From the NCBI GenBank assembly GCA_943362175.1, contig CALRIU020000014.1:70156-134155 (forward strand): a stretch of DNA of 64,000 nt, written 5' to 3'. A program made the position numbers and the translations under genes. Of the stretch, positions 8,020 through 16,781 are shown piece by piece. The DNA is from UBA4416 sp943362175 (GTDB taxonomy: Bacteria > Bacteroidota > Bacteroidia > B-17B0 > Aurantibacillaceae). Below the pieces are notes generated by a model. The model did not search any database. It saw only the letters and a program-made list of their open reading frames with translations, and was not told where the DNA came from. The number at the start of each line of letters is the position of its first letter. Position 1 is the stretch's first letter.

Positions 8020-8115
8020 TTGGCATTTATCCTCTTTTTTCAACGATGATGCCAATGAAACAGAGGCCGGCAAAGCCTTTTAGCTACCCGGAATGTGGAA
8101 GGATGTCCTCAATGG

Positions 8116-9543
8116 TTAATTTGGAAAGATCACCCGGAAGGCAGTCCCCATTCCCTGCTTGGAGTCGACTTCAATATGCGCCTTGTGCGATTTGATGATG
8201 TTGAGCGTAGAGACAAGCCCTAAACCCATCCCCGATTTTTTGGTGGTGAAATAAGGTTCGAAGAGCATTTTCAGATCGTCTTCCCTGATCCCCGACCCAT
8301 TGTCCCTGATCAGGATGGTGGTATGTTCCAGGTTCTGGCTCAGGCTTACCGTCAGCAGGCCCTTTTCACTTTCCATAGCTTCTACGGCATTTACCACCAG
8401 GTTCAGAATGGCGATCTTGAATTTTTCCTTGTCCAGGGTTCTTACCACCGGAAAATTAAGAAGTGAAATATCGGTTTGAATCTTCTTAAGGTCTATCCTG
8501 TCCTGGGCAATCGACACCACCTCTTTCAGCAAGGCGTTGAGGTCTACCAGCTCAGGCCTGATCTCGATGGCCTTACTCGATTGCAGCAGCTCGGTAATGA
8601 TGCCGTTGATGCGGTCGGCCCCTCGCTTGATGATGTCCACATAAGGCTTCTGTTCATCCTTGATGCCTTTTTCCAGGAAGCCTTCCAGGGATAAGCCGAT
8701 GTTCGTGAGCGGGTTCCGGATCTCGTGTGCCAGCGTCCGTACCAGGCGGTACGTCGCCTCCAGCTTTTCCGACTGGAGCTTGGCCTGTTCGGCCTGCACG
8801 CGCATGGTTTCATCATAAATAATACCCTGCCAGTAGGCGGCTTCACTGTCCTCCTCAAAGTAGTTGAGCGAGAGGTTCCCGGTTCTGATCTCGCCATGCT
8901 TGGTGAGCAGGCGGATATTGAAATTGTAAATGTTCTTCTTCTCAACGATCAGCTTCCGGAAGTTGTGCTTGTCGCTATCATCAATCAGGTTCAGGAATGA
9001 TTTCCCGATCAGCTCATCCGGCATATAGCCCAGCAGGTACTCCGAAGCCGGGTTGGCGGCGCTGAAATGCAGCAGGGGGTCGCAGGTAAAAATAAAGCTC
9101 AGGGCATTTTCAAAGATCAGCCTGTATTTTTTCTCGTTATCGTTAATGACCTTAAAGCTCTTGTAACGCTCATAGGCATAGCGCAGGCAGCGCTCCAGCT
9201 TTTCGGTGGTGAGGTCGCTTTTGATCAGGTAATCGTAGGCGCCGTTTTCCACGGCCAGCTTATCGATCTCTACTGTTCCCTTTCCGGTGAGCAGGATCAC
9301 CGGCTTATAGCAACCCCGCTCGATGGCCTCTTTCAGAAGCTCAAGCCCTGTTCTTGCACCTAGCCGGTAGTCGAGAAAATAAACATCGTAGGCATTGGAA
9401 GCCAGCTTCTGCTGCGCATCGTTGATGTTGTAGCTCCAGCTACAGTTGACGTTGAAGGCGTCAATGTCCTCGAGGTATTGTGACGTAATGAAAAAATCAT
9501 CCTCGTCATCATCAATGATCAGTATTTTCAGGTCTGATATCAT
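8116..9543 (-). CDS. Receiver-PAS-histidine kinase hybrid
   Basis: 475 residues. Receiver domain at 5-125 with acidic pocket (IIDDDEDD), phospho-acceptor D58 (YFLDYRLG) and K108 (YLIKSDL); PAS domain at about 138-250; HisKA with H273 in LAHEIRNPL; HATPase with NLVVNAVEAM (N box), IRDNGSGI and GMGLGL. No membrane segment, so a soluble sensor that takes phosphate-level input through its own receiver. The ATG follows the stop of the next kinase by four bases. This is the last gene of a three-gene signalling operon (10724, 9548, 8116), probably working with the sigma-54 activator. Confidence 0.88.
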   Translation of the reverse strand: MISDLKILIIDDDEDDFFITSQYLEDIDAFNVNCSWSYNINDAQQKLASNAYDVYFLDYRLGARTGLELLKEAIERGCYKPVILLTGKGTVEIDKLAVENGAYDYLIKSDLTTEKLERCLRYAYERYKSFKVINDNEKKYRLIFENALSFIFTCDPLLHFSAANPASEYLLGYMPDELIGKSFLNLIDDSDKHNFRKLIVEKKNIYNFNIRLLTKHGEIRTGNLSLNYFEEDSEAAYWQGIIYDETMRVQAEQAKLQSEKLEATYRLVRTLAHEIRNPLTNIGLSLEGFLEKGIKDEQKPYVDIIKRGADRINGIITELLQSSKAIEIRPELVDLNALLKEVVSIAQDRIDLKKIQTDISLLNFPVVRTLDKEKFKIAILNLVVNAVEAMESEKGLLTVSLSQNLEHTTILIRDNGSGIREDDLKMLFEPYFTTKKSGMGLGLVSTLNIIKSHKAHIEVDSKQGMGTAFRVIFPN

Positions 9544-9547
9544 AAAG

Positions 9548-10702
9548 CTATGATTGGGTTTGGGGAAGTAAAATGGTAAAGTTGGAGCCCTCGTTAGGCT
9601 TGCTGTTGGCAAAGATAAAACCGTGATGGTTGTCCACGATCTTTTTGCAGATGGCAAGCCCGATGCCCGAGCCCTTGTATTCTGCTTTGCCGTGAAGCCT
9701 CTGGAAGATCTTAAAAATGCGCTCTGAGAATTCCTCATCAAAGCCGATCCCGTTATCCTCTACGGTAATGCGTACGTAATCCTTGTTGTCCACCAGCGGG
9801 AACTGCGGATAGTCTTTGTGATTCACCGAGTCGCAGGCAATCGTGATGACCGGAGCCTCCTGTTCCTTTCTGAACTTAATGGAATTATTGATGAGGTTGG
9901 AAAACAGCTGCCGGATCTGTGAAGGATGAGCCTCAATGTCGGGCGACTCCCCACATTTGACGATGGTTTGCGACTCCTCGATTTTGAGCTCGAGATCACT
10001 GATGACCCCGTTGATGCAGTGTTGCAGGTTCACCTTTTCAAACTTCTTTTCAATGAAGGACAGCTTGGAAAAATCCAGGAGGTCTTCCAGCAGCGTCTGC
10101 ATATTTCCGGCAGAAGCCTGGACGCGTTTCAGATAGGATTCTCCTTCCTCATCCAGCGCTTCCCGGTACTTGGTGTGGATGCGCTCCGTAAAGGTCGAGA
10201 TTTTGCGCAAAGGCTCCTGCAAGTCGTGCGAGGCCACATACACAAACTCCTGCAGGTTGCTGTTCGATTTGTCGAGCTGCTCGATCTTTTGCTCCAGCGC
10301 TTTCTTGAAGCGGTAGTTCTCTGTAATGTCCTTGATGATGCCGCAATATTCCAGCACATCGCCCTGGTCGTTGAACTTGATGAAATTTTCGGCGTAGATG
10401 CGTTTGAAAATGCCCTGCTCGTTGGTAATGGAAAATTCCACGCGGTAAGGCCGCTTATGGTGAAACGACTCGCGCACCTCCCGTAATACCTGCAAGGCAT
10501 CCTCCTTGTGGATGTATTTCAGAAAGAGGGAAACCGCCGGAGTAGCCGTTGGGGATTTAATTCCCAGGATATGGTACATGCCCTGACTCCAGCTGAACTC
10601 TTTTGTGGCAAAGGTGTAACAGTAAGCCCCGAACTGTAGAATATTTTCCATATAAGGAAATATATGAGAAAACTTTTCTACAGATGGCGTATTTGGATTC
10701 AT
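9548..10702 (-). CDS. PAS-domain histidine kinase (phytochrome-like HisKA)
   Basis: 384 residues: PAS/PAC fold at about 20-130 ending YCGIIKDITE, a short coiled coil, HisKA with H159 in VASHDLQEPLRKI, and HATPase with NLINNSIKFRKE, VEDNGIGFD and GSGIGLAICKK. Soluble. SHDLQEPLRKI marks the phytochrome-type kinases abundant in Bacteroidota. It is flanked by the NtrC-type activator upstream (21-base gap) and the hybrid kinase downstream (four-base gap), so all three are likely one transcript. Confidence 0.88.
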   Translation of the reverse strand: MNPNTPSVEKFSHIFPYMENILQFGAYCYTFATKEFSWSQGMYHILGIKSPTATPAVSLFLKYIHKEDALQVLREVRESFHHKRPYRVEFSITNEQGIFKRIYAENFIKFNDQGDVLEYCGIIKDITENYRFKKALEQKIEQLDKSNSNLQEFVYVASHDLQEPLRKISTFTERIHTKYREALDEEGESYLKRVQASAGNMQTLLEDLLDFSKLSFIEKKFEKVNLQHCINGVISDLELKIEESQTIVKCGESPDIEAHPSQIRQLFSNLINNSIKFRKEQEAPVITIACDSVNHKDYPQFPLVDNKDYVRITVEDNGIGFDEEFSERIFKIFQRLHGKAEYKGSGIGLAICKKIVDNHHGFIFANSKPNEGSNFTILLPQTQS

Positions 10703-10723
10703 AGTAGGAGCAACAACGGGCGT

Positions 10724-12187
10724 CTAAAGTTCCCCGTTGAATTCTTTGTACTGTTTCATTTTGTTGTAAAGCGTTTTGCGGTCTATATTTAATAACTGCG
10801 CAGCCTTGCTTTTATTGTAGTTACATTTTTTAAGTGCCTCCACAATGAGCTCAAACTCGGCATCGATCGAGGCATGCTTCATTCCCTGGTCGCTGAGCGG
10901 TAATACCTTTTTAGGCTGCTCAGGCATAACCTGCGGGTTTCTCATGTCATGCGCCGACTGTTGCGATTCAGGCTCGAAGTTGAGCTGGTCGTAATGCGTG
11001 ATCTCGAAAGGGAGGGAAGATACCTGTACCAGGTCGCCCGCCGTTAAAAGCGTGGCCCGTTTTACCACGTTGTTGAGCTCGCGCAGGTTGCCCGGCCATG
11101 GATACTGGTTGAAGATGCGGGTAACTTCGTCGGAGAAGCCCTTCACGGATTTGTTCAGCTCCCCGTTCGTTTTTTCGAGGAACACATCGGCAAAGAGCAT
11201 GATGTCTTCGCGGCGGTTTCTCAAAGGAGGCACCTCGATGCTGAACTCGTTGAACCGGTGATAAAGGTCTTCCCGGAACTTGCCTTTTTTGGCCGATTCG
11301 GATAAGCGCTCGTTACTCGCCACAATGATCCTCACATCCAGGTCAATGTCTTTCACGCCACCCACGCGGCGCATCTTTCTTTCCTGTACCACGCGCAGCA
11401 GCGCCATCTGGATGTCGTAGGAAAGGTTGGCAATCTCATCGAGGAAAATTGTACCACCATTGGCTAATTCGAAGCTGCCGATCTTTTGATTGATGGCTCC
11501 CGTAAACGATCCTTTCTCATGCCCGAATAACTCGCTGCTGGCCAGTTCTTTCGATAAGGCTCCGCAGTCGATGGCAATGAACGGCTTGTTGGCGCGAACG
11601 CTGTTGTTGTGGATCTCGTTGGCGACGGATTCCTTGCCACTGCCGCTCTCACCGTAAATGATGATGCTGAAATTGGTAGGGGCCACCAGCTGGATTTGCT
11701 CCAGGATGGTTTTGAAGATCGGGCTTCTGCCGAAGACGTATTTACTTTTGTGTTTTTTCGGTTTTTTGGTGTCCGGTTCATTCACCACATTTTTGGCAGG
11801 CTCATCGTTTTCTGCTTTTTCTTTGGGGCTGTCTGCCAGCGCACGTTTGAGTGTATGCAGGATTTCTTCCGGGAGCAGGGGCTTGGTCACATAGTCGAAA
11901 GCACCGGACTTCATAATGTTCACGGCTGTTCTCACATCGCTGTAGCCGGTCATAATAATTACCGGAATGTTGGCGTGAAGCTGTTTGATCCTTTCCAGGA
12001 GCTCCCCTCCGTTCATATCATCCAGTCTGAAATCGCATAATACAATATCGGGCGTGTGGTTCACAATACTCTCCAGAGCGGCTTTTCCGGTATGCGCAGT
12101 GGTGACATTAAATCCATTCTTGGAGAGATACCTGTTCAGCAACATGCAAATATCTGTATCGTCATCAATTACTAAAATATTGCTCAT
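10724..12187 (-). CDS. Sigma-54-dependent response regulator (NtrC family)
   Basis: 487 residues: receiver 1-120 with D52 (VLCDFRLDD) and K102 (YVTKPL); a lysine-rich linker (122-150); AAA+ domain with Walker A at about 179-186 (GESGSGKE), sigma-54 contact loop GSFTGA at 226-231 and Walker B GGTIFLDEI; Fis-type helix-turn-helix NYNKSKAAQLLNIDRKTLYNKMKQ at the end. It would hydrolyse ATP to open sigma-54 holoenzyme promoters once phosphorylated, probably by the kinase encoded next. The contact loop has Ser in place of the usual first Ala (GAFTGA). rpoN itself lies at 14022. First gene of the operon. Confidence 0.93.
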   Translation of the reverse strand: MSNILVIDDDTDICMLLNRYLSKNGFNVTTAHTGKAALESIVNHTPDIVLCDFRLDDMNGGELLERIKQLHANIPVIIMTGYSDVRTAVNIMKSGAFDYVTKPLLPEEILHTLKRALADSPKEKAENDEPAKNVVNEPDTKKPKKHKSKYVFGRSPIFKTILEQIQLVAPTNFSIIIYGESGSGKESVANEIHNNSVRANKPFIAIDCGALSKELASSELFGHEKGSFTGAINQKIGSFELANGGTIFLDEIANLSYDIQMALLRVVQERKMRRVGGVKDIDLDVRIIVASNERLSESAKKGKFREDLYHRFNEFSIEVPPLRNRREDIMLFADVFLEKTNGELNKSVKGFSDEVTRIFNQYPWPGNLRELNNVVKRATLLTAGDLVQVSSLPFEITHYDQLNFEPESQQSAHDMRNPQVMPEQPKKVLPLSDQGMKHASIDAEFELIVEALKKCNYNKSKAAQLLNIDRKTLYNKMKQYKEFNGEL

Positions 12188-12242
12188 ATATGTGTTTTTA
12201 GTTTTATCTTTAATGCTTCCGAAGCCCTATTCATGTAAAAAT

Positions 12243-13604
12243 ATGAAAAAAAAGCGCGTACTGATTTATTTTTGCATTTGTTTGGCTTTATTTGCGCTGC
12301 TGGGAATATCATTTTTCTCCTTAAGCAAATTAAATGCCTTAGAGGAGTATAACGAACGGGTAGATCACTCGTACGAGGTCATCATACAAACTAACAACCT
12401 GGAACAAAATCTGTTGAATGCCGAAACGGGGCAGAGGGCTTTTCTGCTGACCGAAGACCCGGCATTCCTGGAAAGTTACCTCGGCGAACTTAAGGGGATC
12501 CCCGGCATTTTTCTGGAGCTTGATAACCTTACCGGCGATAACCATATCCAGCAGCAAAACCTCGATACGCTGAAAGATATCATTAACCTGCAGCTCCGCC
12601 TGCTGAAAAGCAATCTGAGCTCCGATCTCGGAGATACGATGATGATGGGACGCTTTCGGCAGAGCAATATCTACATGAACAAGATCCGGGAAATCATTTC
12701 CAATATCAAGAACAACGAATCGCACCTGCTGGAGAAGCGTACGGCAAGCAAGCAGATCAATAATAAGCAAAGCAAGGATACGAGCTTCCTGTCTTTTGTC
12801 ATTGCCTTTGCCGTGTGTTGTATTGCAGCAATCGCCATCATCACCTTTTTCAACAGCAGCGAGGTGCATCGCTCCAACCTGGAGCTGAAAATCCGCGAGC
12901 TCAATATCCTGAACAAGGAGGTGAGGGAACTCACCCTGGCCAGCACACATAACCTCCAGGAGCCCATGCGCAAGATCCAGGTGATGATAGACAGGCTACA
13001 GCACCTTAAGGATATCGACAGCGGGCAGGTACAGGGACAGATCGACCGTATCAGGCAGATTTATAACCAGCAGCGGGAGATCAATAACAACATTGTTGAT
13101 TATTACCAGATCCTGTCGGGGAGCGGAGCGAAGGAAAAGATAGACCTCAATGCCTGGATACCGGAGCTCATCCGCGAAAACCACTGGGAGCATGCTTTTG
13201 AGCTGAGGAGAGATCCACTTCAAACGATCGAAGCCGACCCTTACCAGCTTAAGCTTCTGTTCCTGCATATCCTGCAGAACAGCATCCGCTTTGCCCACCC
13301 GGAGCGCCCGTTGGTTATCCTGATCAGTGGCGGAGACCATATTGTGAAAGAAGGAAAATACCTGAACCGCGAAAAGAACACCTATTACAGGATTACAATC
13401 AGCGATAATGGCATAGGAATTCATGAAGAGTATCACCGGAAGATTTTCCAGATGTTCCAGAAAGTAGAAGAGGTAGGGCATCCGGGTACCGGTATGGGAC
13501 TGAGCTTCTGCAGGCGCATCATGCTCAACCACCAGGGCTGGATTGCCGCCCAAAACCACGAGCCGCACGGCCTCACACTTTGCCTCTTTTTCCCGACTGT
13601 GTAA
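12243..13604 (+). CDS. CHASE3-like membrane sensor histidine kinase with altered H box
   Basis: 453 residues: membrane helix 7-27, extracytoplasmic all-helical CHASE3-like region (about 35-175, with LNAETGQRAFLLTEDPAFL), second helix 183-204, HisKA and HATPase. The H box reads STHNLQEPMRKI: His236 is kept but the following acidic residue is Asn. The ATPase half is recognisable (ILQNSIRFA, ISDNGIGI, GTGMGLSF). Transcribed divergently from the NtrC-type operon with a 55-base gap containing TATCTTTA, a possible -7 element. The start is the ATG followed directly by four lysines; upstream in-frame sequence has no homology. Kinase activity may be reduced (inference). Confidence 0.85.
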   Translation: MKKKRVLIYFCICLALFALLGISFFSLSKLNALEEYNERVDHSYEVIIQTNNLEQNLLNAETGQRAFLLTEDPAFLESYLGELKGIPGIFLELDNLTGDNHIQQQNLDTLKDIINLQLRLLKSNLSSDLGDTMMMGRFRQSNIYMNKIREIISNIKNNESHLLEKRTASKQINNKQSKDTSFLSFVIAFAVCCIAAIAIITFFNSSEVHRSNLELKIRELNILNKEVRELTLASTHNLQEPMRKIQVMIDRLQHLKDIDSGQVQGQIDRIRQIYNQQREINNNIVDYYQILSGSGAKEKIDLNAWIPELIRENHWEHAFELRRDPLQTIEADPYQLKLLFLHILQNSIRFAHPERPLVILISGGDHIVKEGKYLNREKNTYYRITISDNGIGIHEEYHRKIFQMFQKVEEVGHPGTGMGLSFCRRIMLNHQGWIAAQNHEPHGLTLCLFFPTV

Positions 13605-13756
13605 GCTGGGGAATTTTTTACACGAAATTTCCTGTTCCTTTCTGTGGCATTAAAAATTAATGCCCTGATTTTCAAAACCTTGTAAGGCTAAAAAATTCGG
13701 CACTATTGTTTCAATACCATACCGTATAATTATTACTAACACTTAAAACTAAACAC

Positions 13757-13927
13757 ATGTTACGCTGGACATTAATCTTTTTGGTAGTTGCGATCGTAGC
13801 AGGTCTTTTCGGCTTTACAGGAATTGCCGCCGGGGCTGCAGGAATCGCCAAAATACTATTCTTTATTTTTATCGTATTGTTCCTGATCACGCTTATTGCG
13901 GGTGGCAGCTTACTCAGAAAAAAATAA
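13757..13927 (+). CDS. DUF1328 family small membrane protein
   Basis: A 56-residue protein: MLRWTLIFLVVAIVAGLFGF, then GIAAGAAGIAKILFFIFIVLFLI and a basic tail. Two membrane helices around the FTGIAAGAAGIAK loop are the signature of the DUF1328/YtjA family, usually found among stress or envelope genes. Its frame closes at a clear terminator. Upstream, GGCAC-N5-TTTC at 13699-13712 weakly resembles a sigma-54 promoter. Confidence 0.85.
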   Translation: MLRWTLIFLVVAIVAGLFGFTGIAAGAAGIAKILFFIFIVLFLITLIAGGSLLRKK

Positions 13928-13935
13928 AGAACAAA

Positions 13936-13970
13936 CCTCAGGGCAGTATCCATGACGTCCTGAGGTTTTT
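13936..13970 (+). terminator. Rho-independent terminator
   Basis: CCTCAGG and CCTGAGG arms followed by a T-run, ten bases after the stop of the DUF1328 gene. Confidence 0.75.
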
Positions 13971-14021
13971 TAATGTTTAAGAAGTAACATAGGTTTAAAT
14001 AATCATACAAAAATCACGGTT

Positions 14022-15506
14022 ATGGCAATCATTCAATCTCAAACCCAGAAGCAAACGCAGAAATTAACTTCTCAGCAGATCCAGTTGTTCAACATGTTAT
14101 CGTTACCAACCGTAGCGCTCGAACAATGTATTGCTGCCGAAATGGCGATCAACCCTGCATTGGAATATGATACCGATGCCGAAACTCCTGTCGACGACGC
14201 TGATCAGAAGGATGCTGAAACAGAAACCGAAGCCGGTGATTTTGACGAGGAATCTGTATCGGAAGGTAAGCTGGGTGAAGATTACGACTATACGGATTAC
14301 ATGGACCGTGATTCGCTGGACGATTATAAATACGAGGCAAATAACCATGCCAATGAAGATGATAAGCGCGAGCAGGTATTTCTGGAGCAGCATGATTTTA
14401 CCGAGCCATTGATGGAGCAGCTGAAATTATTACCGATCAGCGACAAGCAAAAGGAGATCGGGGCCTACCTGATCAATACCCTCGACAGCGACGGTTACCT
14501 GAGAAGGACCATCAGTGATATTTCCGATGAGTTGTCGTTTGTGCAAAACACATTTGTTATGGAAGAGGAGCTGGAAGAGGTGCTTGCCAAAATCAAAACG
14601 CTGGAGCCTGTAGGCATTGGCTGCAGGAACCTGCAGGAGTGCCTGCTGGTGCAGCTGCAGCACAAAAGAGAAAAAACAAGAGACACCTATAATGCCATCG
14701 CAATCCTGGAAAAGCACATGGATCAATTATCCACCAAAAGCTTTGAGGCAATCAAAAAATCACTGAAACTCGACGATGAGGAATTTGCAGATGCCATGGT
14801 TGAAATCAAAAAACTGAATCCTGTTCCTGCCGGAAGCTCTAAAGAGAGTGGAAGCAAAGCCATCACCATTGAACCCGATTTTTCGGTGTCTGTCAATGGA
14901 GAGAACGTGGAGCTGTTTCTCAATTCGTCCAAACACCCTCCGCTGAAAATCAGCGAAGACTATGTGGAGATGCTGAACAGCTACTCGAAATCGAAAGATA
15001 AAAGCATGCGCGAAGCATCCAGCTTTATCAAAAGCAAAATCGAAAGCGCCAAGTGGTTCATCGATGCCCTGCAACAACGCGAGAAAACAATGGTAACCGT
15101 AGCGAGGGCGATTGTGAAACACCAGAAGAAATTTTTCATTACCGGCGAGCAATCCGATTTAAAACCCCTGATCCTGAAGAATATTGCGGAAGAGATCAAC
15201 TCCGATATTTCCACCATTTCAAGGATCGTGAACAGCAAATACATTCAAACCATCTACGGGACTATCCTGATGAAGAGCTTATTCGCCGAAGGCCTGAGCA
15301 CAACAACCGGCGAAGTGGTAAGCACCAACGAGGTGAAGCGTATCCTGATGGAATGTGTGTCGGCTGAGGATAAATCCAACCCGCTGAGCGATGAGGAAAT
15401 TGCCAAACAGCTCATCCAGAAAAAATACTCGATCGCCCGCCGTACGGTTGCCAAATACAGGGAGGAGCTCAATATCCCAAGCAAAAATTTCAGAAAAGCA
15501 GCGTAG
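14022..15506 (+). CDS. rpoN: RNA polymerase sigma-54 factor
   Basis: 494 residues with all three sigma-54 regions: glutamine-rich activator-binding region I (QTQKLTSQQIQLFNMLSLP, residues 10-50), an acidic region II (about 55-115, rich in D/E), core-binding region (LLPISDKQKEIGAYLINTLDSDGYL onward), the helix-turn-helix, and the RpoN box ARRTVAKYRE near 478. It directs RNA polymerase to -24/-12 promoters and needs an AAA+ activator such as the one at 10724. Monocistronic, bounded by terminators at 13936 and 15523. A TAGGTTTA about 25 bases upstream may be its -7 element. Confidence 0.97.
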   Translation: MAIIQSQTQKQTQKLTSQQIQLFNMLSLPTVALEQCIAAEMAINPALEYDTDAETPVDDADQKDAETETEAGDFDEESVSEGKLGEDYDYTDYMDRDSLDDYKYEANNHANEDDKREQVFLEQHDFTEPLMEQLKLLPISDKQKEIGAYLINTLDSDGYLRRTISDISDELSFVQNTFVMEEELEEVLAKIKTLEPVGIGCRNLQECLLVQLQHKREKTRDTYNAIAILEKHMDQLSTKSFEAIKKSLKLDDEEFADAMVEIKKLNPVPAGSSKESGSKAITIEPDFSVSVNGENVELFLNSSKHPPLKISEDYVEMLNSYSKSKDKSMREASSFIKSKIESAKWFIDALQQREKTMVTVARAIVKHQKKFFITGEQSDLKPLILKNIAEEINSDISTISRIVNSKYIQTIYGTILMKSLFAEGLSTTTGEVVSTNEVKRILMECVSAEDKSNPLSDEEIAKQLIQKKYSIARRTVAKYREELNIPSKNFRKAA

Positions 15507-15522
15507 CCTGTTTTTCAACTTG

Positions 15523-15556
15523 AAAAGCGCCCCGCATCATTGCAGGGCGCTTTTTT
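15523..15556 (+). terminator. Rho-independent terminator of rpoN
   Basis: AAAAGCGCCC and GGGCGCTTTT arms with a 12-base loop and a run of six T, 16 bases after the rpoN stop. Confidence 0.85.
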
Positions 15557-15845
15557 GTTTTTTGCAGTTGTGTTGCATGGGGCGTAAAAGGTGGAATGAA
15601 ACGTCTGTCGGTTTGGGAGAGCCGAGCGTTAAAAAGAGGTGACGAGAACGCTTCCCGGTCGGCGTTGTACCGCATGCTGCATTAACCTTGGGCAGGGCAT
15701 ATTGTAATCAGCCGCCATGAAAATGCACCAGTGGTCTTGTTCCTGCTGTGTTCAAATCATACAAGGATAAGCTCTTCCGTGGAATTTAATACCCAACAAA
15801 GGCTGTGGTTAAATCCGGATTTGATTTTTTGAAATGCAAAAGCCG
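15557..15845. other. Intergenic stretch between rpoN terminator and sigma-54 type promoter
   Basis: About 290 bases with no credible gene or repeat recognised. The next element is the -24/-12 promoter candidate at 15846. Confidence 0.4.
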
Positions 15846-15861
15846 TGGAACAGAACTTGCA
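15846..15861 (+). promoter_or_regulatory. Sigma-54 (-24/-12) promoter candidate
   Basis: TGGAAC, five bases, TTGCA: the GG and GC dinucleotides are exactly ten bases apart as sigma-54 requires, with one mismatch to TGGCAC and an exact -12 TTGCA. Transcription would start near 15872, 14 bases before the ATG of the small lipoprotein gene. Confidence 0.6.
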
Positions 15862-15885
15862 AATACTCTTACAAGAAAAAAAACT

Positions 15886-16050
15886 ATGAAACGGTCATTT
15901 CTGAATACAGTCCTTATTTCATGCTTAGTGATGATGCAGGGTTGCGCGGTAGTTGGAGGGATATTTAAAGCAGGCATGGTATGGGGAATTCTTTTGGTTG
16001 TGGTCCTGATTGTCGGAATTATTGCATTGGTTTCACGAACCCGTAAATAG
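15886..16050 (+). CDS. Small membrane lipoprotein
   Basis: 54 residues: lipoprotein signal (FLNTVLISCLVMMQGC, lipid Cys near residue 20), a VVGGIFKAGMVWGI turn and one membrane helix ending VSRTRK. Similar tiny proteins with a GIFKAG motif recur in Bacteroidota, where they sometimes carry unreliable enzyme names; nothing here supports an enzymatic role. The start is the Met of the signal sequence; the in-frame extension upstream to 15805 has no homology and would run through the -24/-12 promoter. Confidence 0.7.
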   Translation: MKRSFLNTVLISCLVMMQGCAVVGGIFKAGMVWGILLVVVLIVGIIALVSRTRK

Positions 16051-16096
16051 CAGCAACTTATCCGATTGTATGAATTAAAAACTAAAAATACCGATT

Positions 16097-16606
16097 ATGA
16101 AAGCTCAAAGTTTAAACGTCTTCATCCTGAATGATGACGTTATGGTTGCCGGAAAATTAAGACGATATCTTAAAAAAAGATTTGGTGACAAACTTAATAT
16201 ATCGTTATTCTTCAACAGCAGAAGCTGCCTGCGCATGCTCAACGGACAGGTCGACCTGGTTGTGGTCGACGATTACCTCCAGGAGTCTACCCACAGTGGA
16301 ATCCCGGGTTTGGACATGCTGCAGAAAGTAAAAGAAAGAGATCCGCATACGGAGGTGGTGATCCTCTCTTCCGACGAAGACGTGGCAACTGCCGTGGAAG
16401 CGATGAAACTAGGTGCCCGGAGCTATATCCGCAACGACCGCTCGGCCTGGCAACAGATCCTGACGATCATCGATCAGAACATTCAGCAGCCCATCCGTTA
16501 CCTCATCGCGGAATTCGGGGTGAATGTCTTTATGGCTGTGTTCTTTACCGTGTTTGCCACGATGGGTATTGTTACTTACCTCGCCCTACGCTACTGGGTT
16601 CACTGA
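16097..16606 (+). CDS. Receiver domain with C-terminal membrane anchor
   Basis: 169 residues. Residues 6-125 form a receiver-like fold: acidic NDD near 12-14, candidate acceptor D58 (LVVVDDYL) and S91, but the invariant Lys is replaced (YIRNDRS, Asn113 at the Lys place). Residues about 143-165 form a single membrane helix (FMAVFFTVFATMGIVTYLAL) ending in YWVH. Receivers tethered by a C-terminal helix are uncommon. Without the Lys, phosphorylation-driven switching is doubtful. It stands alone behind the lipoprotein gene (46-base gap) and before a strong terminator, so the two may be co-transcribed. Confidence 0.8.
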   Translation: MKAQSLNVFILNDDVMVAGKLRRYLKKRFGDKLNISLFFNSRSCLRMLNGQVDLVVVDDYLQESTHSGIPGLDMLQKVKERDPHTEVVILSSDEDVATAVEAMKLGARSYIRNDRSAWQQILTIIDQNIQQPIRYLIAEFGVNVFMAVFFTVFATMGIVTYLALRYWVH

Positions 16607-16630
16607 TATAGGATTAAGTTAAAAAGAAAA

Positions 16631-16651
16631 GCGGCCCCGGCCGCTTTTTTT
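16631..16651 (+). terminator. Rho-independent terminator
   Basis: GCGGCC, two bases, GGCCGC and a run of seven T, 25 bases after the stop of the membrane-anchored receiver gene. Confidence 0.85.
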
Positions 16652-16781
16652 GTTTGAGTTTGATTTTTCAGCCTTGCTCAACGCAGGGGATTATCGTTGA
16701 CTGGTCATGACATGCCCTGAACAGGCCGTGCATGGTGGTAACGTTTCCGGGTAAATACACAGCAGGGTTTTTGGAGTAATA

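Noticed and set aside
8020..8060. TGGCAT-N5-TTGAA before DUF2383, with similar TGGTAT-N5-TTGAA before 33725
   Set aside because: Both have GA in place of the required GC at -12; probably coincidence in AT-rich DNA.
13699..13712. GGCAC-N5-TTTC upstream of DUF1328 as a sigma-54 promoter
   Set aside because: The -13 G of the essential GC pair is missing; kept only as a remark.
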